Origin: Cucumis sativus
Taxonomy: Eukaryota > Streptophyta > Magnoliopsida > Cucurbitales > Cucurbitaceae
NCBI RefSeq assembly: GCF_000004075.3
Contig: NC_026656.2
Span: 8,804,001 to 8,868,000, forward strand
Reading direction: 5' to 3'
Length of the DNA stretch: 64,000 bases
The notes below the pieces were generated by a model. It did no database searches. It was not told the DNA's origin and saw only the letters and a program-made list of their open reading frames with translations. The translations under genes and the position numbers were made by a program. Shown in pieces: positions 25,331 to 36,250 of the stretch (positions are counted from its first letter, which is position 1; each line of letters opens with the position of its first letter).

Positions 25331-27961
25331 GATATAACTAATTTAAATAAACTAAATGAAAGTTAACTTCATTAAGAACTAAAAATAAGCAGTAGAGTTA
25401 ATGGAGAAAATTGTCTTAAAAATTTAGGGATCAACGGCATGAGATTTGAAAATAAAGATAAAAAAGAAACTAAATTTAATATTCAAAGTTGAAATAATAT
25501 TACATGTTGAACGGTAGAAACCAAATACAAAATATATACCAAACCTATAGACAAAGAAATGTCTTTTTTTTCTTTGTTAGAACATTATTATTATTGATAT
25601 AAAATAACTTTTTAAATTCTTGAATTTTTAATTTTATATTTTATCAATGATAGACACTAATAGACATTAACGATTGATATTAATAGAATCTGAAATTTTG
25701 TAATATTTTGGTCTATTATGCTATATTTAAAAATGTAATTTGTATCAATACCATTTTTAGGCTTACTTTTGTGTTTTATGGATTCTTCTACATTATAATG
25801 AAAATATTGATTCACACCTCATGTCTTGGTATTGAACTTATGAATGAAGGGGAAATATCAACTATATGTCAATTAAAAGATTTAAGATATATTTTATTAA
25901 GTTAAAGAAAGTGAGCTGAAATAAACATGGTTTTAACTCGAAGGTCGAGATTAGAGATTTGATTCTTAAACCAGTAACAAGAAGGAATTAAAAAAAAAAA
26001 AGAAGGGAAAAAGTGAGGGATTTGTTGAGCTAATATACACTAATTAATCAATCATCTAATAATTCATGTTTGGGTAATTATAATTCAACAACCAAAACCC
26101 ACTTGAATTTTATTTGAATTTATTTTGAAGATGATGGGCTTTGCTCTTGACATTTTTTTCACCATTAATTAAATTTATATATAAAAGTATGCTGACTTTT
26201 GTTTTCATTAAGCCATTGACAAAATTCACCCAAAATTAAAATAAATAATTTAGGTTTAACTGTTCAACAAATCTTTCTAATTATATATAATTTTTGTTCA
26301 CACATTTTTCTAATTTTGAATAATTCTTAGTATGATTTTACCTCTTCCCACCAAATAAGTTTGAAACTTTTATTACAAAAACTCTTTACATTTTTCTCTT
26401 CCAAATTTTCTTCTCTTGACATTATATTCCTCTTTTTTTTTTTTTTTCAATATCCTTCCATCTTAATTTACATAATTGGCCTTTTAAACCTAAAGCTTTT
26501 GCAATTATAACCATGCTAATGAGTTGTACACAAAAAGATATCTTATAAAATAAGAACAACATCAACAATAACAGGTATAGATAAAAAAAAAGTAAATAAA
26601 AGCAATTGAACTCAATTATGGTGTGTTATAAATAATTTTTACAATCTCTATTTATAGGGGTGTGAGAATAATGATTGTAAAACCAAATATAAGGAGGAGA
26701 CAAAAAAATTAAAGTTATAAAAATTGATGCGAAGGTTAGCGGATGAATTTGCAATCTAAGGAGGGTTATAAACCTTCGACAATATTTAAATATAATTTAG
26801 GATATTTTTAATAAAATCAATAATTTTTGTATTATTATTTACACAACTAAATTAACTTCTCCTAATTAAATTGTCATATCTTGATATTGATGGTTAACTT
26901 AGCATAGTTTCATGGTTAAACATTCATATTATATATCATAGCTTAATAAGTTTAGCTCAAACGATGAAGGTCATATATATTTCAATCAAATATCAACATT
27001 TTGATACGTTTATGTTTCGATACTAACAACGTTCATATTATATCATATAAAATTTGATAGATTATCATAATTAAAGATGGAAGGTTAATAATAAACCATT
27101 TAAATGTATTAAAATAAGGTAAAAAATAATTTATGGATATGGAATTAGCTTAAAATTCAAATGTTGAAATTTATGCGATATGGACATTTAAAATTCTGCC
27201 TGACCAACTAATTGAAAGTCTTTACATTTTACATCAAATATTGTTTATTCAAAATCATTTTTAACAATTACTTAATTCATTTTTAAACCTAGTTTTATTT
27301 AGTAAAACCTAAATTTAGAAATGGACTTGGCCAAGCAGATAAAGTATTTTTGTTTTGATTTTCTTTGATTATGTATTATTGTTTAACTTTTTGCGATATA
27401 TTTAGGAATATATTTTTTGGAAAAAAAGTGAATGTGAAAAGGAAAGTTGGATTGAATAAAAATTAAAAAAGGAAAGTATAGGTGGGATTTTCCATTTTGC
27501 ATATCTTGAAAAGGTGAATGCCTACATTTAAATACTTTAATTTAATTTAGAATTTTGTTTATTTTAGAAATTTAGTTTGTGGGCTGTGTTGTGTTCAACT
27601 TTCTGGGGTTTTGTAGAAGGAAACAAAGAAGACAACATGTTCTTTCTCCACAACACATTAAAATATATTGTTGGAATTATGTTTTTAAAATAATAATTCT
27701 CTAAATCTTTTTTTCATTATTTCTCTTTTTGACCATTTTCTTATTGCTACCTACTTCAAATATTCTTTACTTCCCATTTTTTTTTATTTTTTTACTTCTT
27801 AATTTTTAAGATGAGGTGAGATTTAATTAAGTGGGTTTATATGATTAATTATATATAAATTTAAATTATACCTGACTCGATTCTATATCGAGTGACTTTA
27901 CAATCCAACGAAGTCATGTAATAGAATTTTAGACATGAAGTGGTACTATTTTACTCATCAA
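25331..27961. other. AT-rich intergenic region
   Basis: No gene, RNA or well-bounded repeat seen. Mostly A/T homopolymer-rich spacer. Confidence 0.55.
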
Positions 27962-28052
27962 TTTTTTTTTTAAGTTATTATTATATAACTTGAAGTGGTG
28001 GAAGATTTGAATTTGAGATCTCTTGTCCTGACAACAAGCTCATGTCAACATC
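27962..28052 (-). mobile_element. Diverged SINE copy, same family as the one at 11311
   Basis: On the minus strand it reads GTTGACATGAGCTTGTTGTC, then ACAAGAGATCTCAAATTCAAA, then a T-run on the plus strand (27962-27972) that stands for the poly(A) tail. It aligns with the SINE at 11311-11422 apart from a gap of about a dozen bases between the A- and B-box regions. The B box has decayed to AATTCAAAT. No clean target duplication. Confidence 0.5.
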
Positions 28053-28294
28053 ATATTTTTATTGAGCTTTACTTTGGTGATATATTTGATAGATAAAGTA
28101 AATTTGAGTTTTGGGTAATTGGTTCTTACATCACATCACACTAAGAAAAATAAATTTGAAATGTTTGGAAGTTGAAAAGAAACTTATTACGCATTAGGGC
28201 TAAAAAGGTAAATTACTAAAGGTTTATATAAGAAAATTAAAAGCAATAATGTAATTAAAATAGGGTCTACGGGTAGAAAACCCTATCTTTACAA

Positions 28295-28480
28295 ATGAAA
28301 CAGCGTCCCATATTTAGAAAAGCCCAGTGGGCTTTCATGAGTGCAAACCATTACGCCCCAAACCACGAGCCCAGTAGGCCTCTCTTGCAACGTTCAAGTC
28401 CATCTATACCCATGTCTATATATTACAAATATTTATTTATTTTTAGGCTAATATTGATTATTTTTAGTATGGTTAAATGA
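28295..28480 (+). other. Short GC-balanced segment of unknown nature
   Basis: A small island (about 28260-28410) of more even composition, containing a 61-codon open reading with no recognisable motif. Most likely not a gene. Confidence 0.25.
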
Positions 28481-28548
28481 GAAAGCTTACCTTTATTATG
28501 TTTTCTTTTCATAAATGATAAATATGTTTGAAAATGGAGCAATATAAT

Positions 28549-28561
28549 AATATATATATAT

Positions 28562-28609
<48 letters not shown>
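28549..28609. repeat. (AT)n microsatellite, interrupted once
   Basis: About 60 bases of AT dinucleotides with a single interruption (TAATAT) near 28572. Confidence 0.9.
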
Positions 28610-28614
<5 letters not shown>

Positions 28615-28734
28615 GGAAATAAGGAAATAAGAAATTTAGAAAAATAAGAAAATAATTAATAAAAACAAAATCTCAAATTTCTCCACTAAGGCATCAATAC
28701 ACCGTTATATTTTGAGAAAATACTCTTTTAATGG

Positions 28735-28925
28735 CATGGATCCTTTTCTTATATCGTGGACTTTGTTTTTGAAACTGCATTGCCTGAGATAAAAAACGAG
28801 AAGTGAAAATACCTTGAAGAGTTTTCCAAATTTTAATGTGATTGTATCCACCACCGGAGAATATGTCTCCTCATAATCAATATCAGGCCTTTGTGAAAAA
28901 CCTAAAGGGATTAAAGCTTTTGGCA
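28735..28925 (-). mobile_element. Ty1-copia reverse transcriptase fragment
   Basis: Minus-strand reading at 28905-28815 gives GFSQRPDIDYEETYSPVVDT, the hallmark entry of copia-type reverse transcriptase. Sequence conservation fades after about 35 codons. No active-site YVDDM is present. The fragment sits just inside an LTR-like block (28926-29340) on the same strand, so most of gag-pol is deleted. Confidence 0.85.
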
Positions 28926-29340
28926 GCGGAAGATTTTACAAAGATCTTAGATCAATTTAGTTGTGAGCTTAAAAATACCGCACATTGACAAAATAATACA
29001 GAAACTAATTTTTTAGGGGCTAAACATGCTTTTAAATTAAAAGATACAGAGAATTACAAAATAAAGCAACTTACTGTCGTTGACGTATTTGAATCTATTA
29101 ATCATCGAATTGGGGACACCACTCGTCTAAGATCTTCCTATCATCTAGGATGAGTGTGAACCAATTGAAATGGAAAGATCTCTTTTTTTAGAGAATCTCC
29201 GAGAGAATTCACAGAGAGGCCAAAGCTTGGGTTGAAAAACCTATTTTCTTATGCATATTTATAACTCCCTCTTCTTCAGGAAGTTGGAGAGAATCATGAG
29301 AGTTATTACAAAATGACCATAAGAGGCTAGAGCATACACC
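28926..29340 (-). mobile_element. Probable copia LTR belonging to the adjacent RT fragment
   Basis: Read on the minus strand, it has a TATA box (GAGTTATAAATATGC, about 29252-29266 on the plus strand) and, about 330 bases later, ends with ATCTTCCGCTGCCAAAAGC. A CTTCCGCTGCC end is usual for plant copia LTRs. The expected primer site (TGGTATCAGAGC) does not follow, consistent with the deletion that joins LTR and RT. Confidence 0.55.
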
Positions 29341-29460
29341 CTTTGACACTAGGCATTGAATTAGGGAGTTAGGGACACAACCTAGTTTGTCGTCAAAGTA
29401 CTATAATGGATAGAAGATATTTTGCCATTCTATGCCATCTACTTAGGACGATAGGTAGAT

Positions 29461-30525
29461 TAGCGTCAACGAAAGTCGTAGATGTATAGGAGATGGTTGT
29501 CATGTTCCTCCACATATTAGCGCACGACATGAAGAATCCAATGATTTAAAGGGAGTTCATATATAATGGTGAGACAGTTTCTAGGCATTTCAACATAGTT
29601 TTGTTGGTAGTTTTATGCTTGCACGATGCGTTGTTGAAAAAATCACAACTAGTATCGAACTCATGCACAGATCCCCAATGGAAGTGGTTAGTGGTTTATG
29701 GTAGGTTCTTTTATATACGAACGTTAGTTGCATGTGTCCCATTTAGTGTATAAATGTTTACGATTTCACTATACTACAAAATTGTCTAGGTTCATTAGAT
29801 GACACATATATAAAGTTCAATGTCAGCGTAATTGATCGTCCGAGGTATAGGACATAAAAGGTTAAAGTTGCGACGAACGTCCTAGGTGTATGTGATACGA
29901 AAGACGTCTTTATGTTTGTCTTAACTGGTTGGGAAGGATCGACAACCAATTTTTGCATCCTTGGAGATGCTATTTCAAGACCTAACGGACTAAAGGTTTC
30001 GAAAGGTAAATAACTACATAATGTTTCATCGAAATATTTGTTTTATTTTTGCAATTAGGATTTTGAAACAGTCGATCTCTCAACATGGAATTACTACTTA
30101 TGCGATGTTGGTTACCCAAACGCTATGGGTTTTTTGGCTACCTACAGAGGAGAAAGATACCATCTTCAAGAGTGGCGTGGTAGAGGTAATGCACCTATAA
30201 CAACATGAGAGTTCTTTAACATAAAACATTAATCTGCACAAAATGTGATGGAAAGAGTGTTCGGGCTATTGGAGGGTCAATGGACAATCCTACGCGGAAA
30301 GTCACACTATCCAGTCCAAATCCAATGTCGAACAATAATGGCTTGTTGTTTCTTGTACAACCTTATAAACAGAGAGATGACTAACACTGAAATGACGAAG
30401 AATTTCAATGAGGATGATTTGACGCATGTCACGACTAGAGGTGACAACATTTACTATATTGAGACCTCCAACGGATGGAATTAATGAAGGGATGAATTGG
30501 CTAAAGAAATATTCAGTAAATGGAA
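29461..30525 (+). pseudogene. PIF/Harbinger (HARBI1-like) transposase relic
   Basis: With frame changes and stops it can be followed from GETVSRHFNIVLL through SVIDRPRYRT, FMFVLTGWEGSTTNF, YYLCDVGYPNAMGFLATYRG, MERVFGLLEGQWTILRGKSH and MACCFLYNLINREMTN, to RDELAKEIFSKWKL near 30480-30520. These are the DDE nuclease blocks of the PIF/Harbinger family. The family's GWEGSAxDxxVL motif reads GWEGSTTNFCIL, so an expected acidic residue is Asn. In-frame stops at 30208 (TGA), 30481-30486 (TAA TGA) and others make it dead. The longest clean stretch is 30245-30483. Confidence 0.88.
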
Positions 30526-30804
30526 GTTATGTAATTCATCAGTATCCTTACAGTTATTTACCTTTTGTAAATGCGTGACCTATTTTTTCACTCATTTTCA
30601 AGTGGTAGTTAAATGATGTACACTTTACTTGCAAATGCATCATGTTTTGATTTATTGTGCATTGTATGTGCATGTTATGATGATCAGTTAATGAAAAATC
30701 AAACTTTGAATGGTTTAGTATGTTACATATTGTCTACCTTATATTACTTACTTCATTAACCTGTGTATGTATAATACTAGTATGACAAGTTCTTCATGAG
30801 GACC

Positions 30805-31140
30805 TAAACACATTTGGACCAAAGAGGAAGAAGCCAAACGCGTCGAGTGCTTGGTGGAGTTGGTCTCCTTTGGTGAGTGGAGATCCAATAATAATACCTT
30901 CAAACCTGGATGCCTCGCACATCTGCAATGCATAACGACAAAGAAGCTCCCAAGTTGTAACATCCAGAGGGTGTCGACAATAGACTGTCGAATCAAAGCC
31001 TTTAAGAGAACCTACCGAGCGATCACAAAAATGTAAAGGCCAACATGCAGTAGATTCAATTGGAATAATGAATACCGATGCATTGTCCCTGAACGCAACG
31101 TATTTGACAGTTGGGTGAAGGTATGTATCTCATGTTGGTA
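30805..31140 (+). pseudogene. Harbinger-associated Myb/SANT-like protein relic
   Basis: Reads IWTKEEEAKRVECLVELVSF, then GEWRSNNNTFKPGCLAHL, KLPSCNIQRVSTIDCRIKAF, RTYRAITKM, a stop (31034-31036), and on in the same frame CSRFNWNNEYRCIVPERNVF. This is the Myb_DNA-bind_3-type domain encoded by ORF2 of plant PIF/Harbinger elements, which helps the transposase bind DNA. It lies about 280 bases after the transposase on the same strand. Stops show loss of function. Confidence 0.82.
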
Positions 31141-31639
31141 TCATTTAATTTGCGAATGAAAGTTGAAGGCCATTGCAGATTGGTAAAAAGAGCTACGTTC
31201 AGCGGATGACGAAAAATATGGTGTAGAAGTCGTGAAATAGTTGTAGGATATTCTTCAACTGAGTAGTGGCGATAGGGTGTGACTTATATGGATCACATTA
31301 TGCAAGGTGCAGGACATGAAGGCATTTATGAGGATATCCACAGGAGCTTAAATTGCATCGTGCTGCTGGAAGATCGCTTGACCGAGTTGATTAATTTTGT
31401 TTCTTTATTCTGTAGGTGGTTGTAGTGGTTTGATGAACATTTCTTTATTTTCTCATGTATTGTAAACTCTTTTTCACAAAGCTTACCTATCTTAATCAAT
31501 TCATGTTTGGGTAAGTATGTATTGCAAATGTTTTTTGTTTTCCTTTCTTACCTAAGTAACTACGTAGGTAAATTGTACCTATGTATGCTCAAACAATTTC
31601 AAACAAAATAATCAAAAGTAATGGCGAAATGACTTTGTG

Positions 31640-32125
31640 GAGATTAGCAATAAATTAATCAAATGAGGATCCTAATTAAGAATATTTAATAATATCAATT
31701 TAGGAATTATGTGTTTTTCATGTACCGTATATGTGTCTGACAAAAAAAAAAAAAGAGTAGTGAAAAACATAGATTAAAGGTAAATTTATTAAAAGAAGAT
31801 CAAAATTAACGAGATTTAATGAAATAAATTAAGAAAAAATGTGTATTTTAGGTACCATATATATGTACGGAAAAAAAAGAGTAATGAAAAACCAAGATCA
31901 AAGCTAAATTTATGAAATTAACATCCTAATTAATAAGATTTAATAAAATCATTTGAAGATTTTTTTTCATGTACAATATATAAGGATGAAAAAGAAGAGT
32001 AGTGAAAAAGCTAAATTAAAGCTAAATTTATGAAACGATCATCATAATTATTAAGATTTAATAAAATGTGTATTTAATGTACAATATATATACAAAACAA
32101 AAAAAGAGTAGTAAAAAATACAAGT
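31640..32125 (+). repeat. Four degenerate tandem units of about 120-130 bp inside the Harbinger element
   Basis: Each unit has GATC(C)TAATTA, then AGATTTAATAAAAT, ATGTGTATTT, GTACCATATATATG, and an A-run ending in GAGTAGTGAAAAA. Units start near 31668, 31798, 31920 and 32037. Identity has clearly decayed but the order of words is kept. Confidence 0.75.
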
Positions 32126-32280
32126 TATAGTAATCCACCTCAAACACAGTTTATAATAACACAATTTTACTAATCTCTACCTCAAACAGAACTTATAATA
32201 ACACAAAATATAATAGTCTGTACCATAAACATAAACTATTATAATCGTAGACATAAGTCACTCCTCGCTTCAGACACCCT
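32126..32280 (+). repeat. Subterminal repeats and right terminal end of the Harbinger element
   Basis: Three related segments of about 45 bases share CTCAAACA(C/G)A and TTATAATAACACAA, then the terminal block ending CTTCAGACACCC at 32279. Subterminal repeats of this kind serve as transposase binding sites in DNA transposons; that role is inferred here. Confidence 0.6.
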
Positions 32281-33268
32281 CTAATAGGTTACAAATGTCA
32301 TTAGTTATTAAAAACGATGTGAAATAATTTCGTACTAAAAAATATCAAGCTTTTAGTTCTTAAATAAGTTCATAAAATTTTAAAAGTAGAATGAAAACTT
32401 GGATTTATTAAACCTAAATTGAAGGATATAAAATTTATATGAACCTATATTAGACTATTCCAAAGTAAAAAGGATAATTATTTGACACAATTAAAAATTT
32501 AAGCCCCATTTGATAAATTTACCATCTATGAAGTTTTAGGGTAAATTATATTTATTTATTTTCAACAAAAATAGTATTAATGTGTTTTCTCATCTAAAAT
32601 GGTAGATAATAATTAGAGATGACAAATATGGAAATTTAAAGATAATGATCCTAACCAACTCAATGATGATCCTAACAATAAAACAAAAATATTGACCAAA
32701 TCTATCTAATTTCAAAACTTAATAATATGCATTTACAAATTCTTTTAAGAAATTACCCAACCCACCAAATTTTCCACTATAAATAAGAAAAAAATATAAT
32801 CCTAAAACTAAGCATTTGGTCCTTTTATTTGGAAAAACACAAACTATAAAACACTTAAATTATTAAGTTATGTGTATCTTGTAACACAGTTGCATTTCAA
32901 CCTAAAAAATGAGAAAACATTTTTATTTCATTATCTTGATTTAAATATTGTTCACATGAAATAAAATGAGTTAAAGACAAATATTCATCACATAAGTAAT
33001 ACAATAATAATATTAGAAAGAAAAAAAACTCAATAAATGTGGTCCTCTTAATTTTATATTTATTATCACCATAGAAATGGTTTGAAAAAAACCATATGGA
33101 AACATTAATTTACAAAAGAAAAAACGGTATTGAGAATCATGTAAAAGGAAAAAGAAATGATAAAATTATTTATAGTATGTACATTATTAATAAATAAATA
33201 AAGTAAATAAGAAAATAATATAAAGTAAAAAAAAAGAGAGAAATATCGAAAATTGAATTATTTTTGGT
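32281..33268. other. AT-rich spacer upstream of the ARID-HMG gene
   Basis: No coding signal. Short direct repeats of AATAAATAAA type only. Confidence 0.5.
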
Positions 33269-33279
33269 TATAAATAAAA
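33269..33279 (+). promoter_or_regulatory. TATA box of the ARID-HMG gene
   Basis: TATAAATAAAA, followed about 30 bases later by a C-rich leader (from about 33300) that ends at a donor site. The start site is inferred. Confidence 0.5.
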
Positions 33280-33299
33280 TTAATAACAGAGTTTGAGGA

Positions 33300-33444
33300 T
33301 GAAGAACGAACCCCCCGCCATAACGTATTCCTCATTTTCCTCCATAACTTTCGTATTTTGCGATTCCTAATTTACCCTTCTCCTTCATCCAATATTCTCG
33401 CTTACTTCTTGGTTTTCTCTCGCATCAATGTCCTCTTAATTGGG
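33300..33444 (+). other. Non-coding first exon (5'UTR) of the ARID-HMG gene
   Basis: A CT-rich stretch ends with TTGGG followed by the donor GTTAGT at 33445. No ORF fits the gene. The next clear acceptor in front of the coding exon is TATAACACAG at 36165, so the 5'UTR intron would be about 2.7 kb. Exon limits are predicted. Confidence 0.45.
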
Positions 33445-34374
33445 GTTAGTTCCTTCTAAACCTTCTCTTTTCTAATTTTTATTTATGAATTTCCCCCTTT
33501 CTTCATTCATCTTTTCACTCTATCCTTAAAGTTTAAAGTATGTACTTCATTCATTCGTTAGTTTTTATAATTTTTCTTTTTTCTTTTTTCTTTTTTTAAA
33601 CTGTTTATTCTGTCATATCATCATCATCTGGGTTGTTTGCATTTTGCCATTTCCATAGTCTTTATTTCAATAATACACATTTGGAAGACGGATTTAGTAA
33701 TGAAAAATAATGGACACTAGTATTCTCATTATTATTCTGTTTGGTAATTCCATTAATTTCTACTTTCTTTCTGCTCTGATTTGTGATTTTCTTTGTGGGG
33801 TTTCTTTTTTTTAATGAATGGAGGGTGCATTGGGGCATAACCCCACCTTCGAACCTAAAGCCCATCTGCTCATTCATAATAGCCATCTCTTTTGGATTTC
33901 TCATTTCTTTGTTTTTGGTTTTCTGAATCTTTTTGTTTAATGGGGGGTTGTTTGAAAAATCTGCAACTTTTGATATCTGATTTTGTGTCAGATAATGGGT
34001 AAATAGATAGGGAGAAGAAGAAGAAGGTGAACCTTTTGGCTTTGTCAACTTAGAGGAGACAATTGTTTAATACCCATTAGATATCTTTGGGAATGTCAGG
34101 GAAAGGTCCATAGCTTTGTGCTAGGCCTGAAACTTTCCCTGTGAGAGGAATTTATTGCAATGTCCTAAAATGGGAGGCTCTTCTCATCTCCTCTTTTTCT
34201 AGCTTCTGTAGAAAAAAGGGTCTGGCATCTGGGTAGTTATTTGGGTTCAGGCCCTTGGTTCTCTAAGAGGAATTCATGGCTATGACAGCTTTGCTGTACC
34301 ATTTACTTTTTTGGGTCTTTGAATCTCTACCTTATTACTGGAAGTTATTTCATCTTTTCAGGTAGCTGTGGTGT

Positions 34375-34565
34375 TTCTTGTTGTCTCAAGTTTTAAACTT
34401 CCATTTTGCATGTTGGTGATTTTGAAGGGGGTGGGGTTATTTCTTGATGAAGTTTCTGTTGTTTTATGGCTTTTATGAACCTTTGCATGCAGTGCAATCG
34501 TTCCAGTATTCTATTGCTGTTTTGTTTCCTTAAGATTTTACATAACACAGTTACAGTGCTTGTAT
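34375..34565 (+). repeat. Upstream copy of a duplicated splice-acceptor segment
   Basis: This segment matches 35985-36180 in order and spacing: GGTGTTTCTTGTTGTCTC-like start, AAGGGGGTGGGG, TTTCTGTTGTTTT, TTTGCATGCAGTGCA, and the end ACATAACACAG followed by CAGTGCTTG. Both copies end in a perfect acceptor. It may be an alternative 5'UTR exon acceptor. Confidence 0.7.
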
Positions 34566-34879
34566 GAGTAGAAGGAATTTTGGAAAAGATCTTCTTGCTG
34601 ACTGGAGGAAAAGAATCAAGAAAGAGGGCTTTCTGTTTTCCCGAAACAAAACTATTTGTAAAGGTCTCTCTCTCTCTGCCTTTCTCTAATATTTTCTTCC
34701 TAGTACTTTTCTCTTTCAGTTGCCTTTTATTTTTCCATAAAGTTAAATATTGGTAAGTTTCAACAAACCCACCATATTTCTAATTCTAAAGAATCTGGTA
34801 TTATATGTATTGTATTGTATTGTATTGTTTAATGGTCTAAAACCAATCTTTTAAGTATATACCACCTATATTCTCAGGG

Positions 34880-35850
34880 CCTTCTCCAAGACAAAACATC
34901 AATATCACCACATTTTGTAGCTCCGATCACCCAATAAATTCTTCAAGTTAAATCCTCTTTGAATTCACTGGAAGCCTGAGTCACACACTCCAACATTTCA
35001 ATCTTCACAGCAATCATTATCAATAGTTTCTTTCCTCAGTGGAGCTGTTTTTCTAGAGGAATTAGACTCAACGGCTTGAGAACAGGTTCCAGGTTTAATT
35101 GTCACTTGTGGAACCTTTTGGATTGCTTATAAGTAACCTTGGCTACATCAACTTCGTGGATGTATGGTACCACTTTAGGAAAGGTATAATGACATCCCCT
35201 TCAGCATTCTTAATATTTTTAGGGCTAGCCTGAATAGAAGTTTTTGTATTCAAAGTGTATACATTGATAATTCTCCATCCATCTGGGATATATCATTGTT
35301 GCATCTGTACATGTTGTTAGTCTCAGACATTCCTTTTTAGGATAGAATAGGGGCAATTACTGTCTAGTATAATGTTTTTTGGGATATCTTGTTGTTGCAA
35401 ACCTTTAGACAGCAATGATTCACAGATCTCCTCACGAAAGGCCATAACACTTGAAATACAAATCCAGCAACCCATCAGGGCCCTGGGGCTTTGGGGCATA
35501 TGTATCCAGTTACAGGTTGATGGAACCTAATCCTCAGTGTAGGTAGGTACTAAAGCCTCATTCATTTCATCACTGTCACATGCCTTGGGTCCTCTTAGAA
35601 AGCAAGAAAGTCAGCCACTGCTATCTTACCCATTGCAAGAAACAAGAGTATTGAGTTAACACTTTCCATTTCAACCTCCTCCAGCCGACTTGATTATGAG
35701 TCAGAAAACTCTTATTTTATTTATGTTCTTTCTGTCAATGTCTGTCCTGTAGAATCATCTTGTGTTTCTAACCCCTGCCACAATACCTTCGTTGCACTAG
35801 ACCTTGCCTGCAGAATCTGATTCGTTAAATTTTCAGAATTGTTCTTTGAT
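34880..35850 (-). mobile_element. LINE-derived fragment in the 5'UTR intron of the ARID-HMG gene
   Basis: On the minus strand near 35500-35470 a frame reads CPKAPGPDGL, close to the (K)APGPDGF motif at the start of plant LINE reverse transcriptase. Upstream on that strand a stretch reads NQILQARSSATKVLWQ. The rest is too decayed to follow. It lies between the two copies of the duplicated acceptor segment. Boundaries are approximate. Confidence 0.5.
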
Positions 35851-35984
35851 TCGACTGGTCTTTGTTAGTAGTATCCTCAATTTTCCCATACATAGCCCCT
35901 TTTTCCCCTGGGATTTCTGACCTCTTAATACAGCATGGGATTTCTTCGCCTTTTTCCCTGGCTTTCTGCTCTGGTATTTGTGGT

Positions 35985-36180
35985 ATCTCTTATTGTCCCA
36001 GTTCTGAGTTTCTTATTTGGATAATGATTCTTAAAGGGTTGGGGGTGTTTGTTGCTGTGAACTTCTATTGTTTTTGCCCATTAATGACTACTCTTTGCTT
36101 GCAATGCAGCTGGTTCAACCTTTTATTTCTGTGTTCTTGTCTTCTTTAAAATTTATATAACACAGTGATGGATGTGCTTG
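35985..36180 (+). repeat. Downstream copy of the duplicated splice-acceptor segment
   Basis: It ends in TATAACACAG at 36165, the acceptor that begins the first coding exon. See 34375-34565 for the matching words. Confidence 0.7.
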
Positions 36181-36197
36181 AACAGTTCATTGGTTGA
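36168..36197 (+). promoter_or_regulatory. Nine-codon upstream ORF with stop overlapping an in-frame ATG
   Basis: ATG at 36168 opens a nine-codon reading (MDVLEQFIG) that stops at TGA 36195-36197. The A of that TGA is the A of the next ATG (36197), which is in frame with the main protein 54 bases upstream of 36251. TGATG is a stop-start overlap that could allow reinitiation. Confidence 0.55.
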
Positions 36198-36250
36198 TGA
36201 TAGAAGAGGAAAGAACAGAGGCAGGCTGGGGTAGTAGGAAGGAGTTGACC

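Larger units (their letters stand above)
29400..32280 (+). mobile_element. Decayed autonomous PIF/Harbinger DNA transposon, left end missing
   Basis: Holds, in the usual order, a transposase relic, a Myb/SANT-like relic, repeat-rich subterminal DNA, and a right end. The right end at 32279 reads inward on the minus strand as GGGTGTCTGAAGCGAGGAG. The matching left end was not found; the copia LTR at 28926-29340 lies where it would be expected. No intact ORF remains. Confidence 0.75.

Noticed and set aside
31640..32125. Satellite DNA array
   Set aside because: Only four decayed units bounded by Harbinger parts, so treated as internal to that element.
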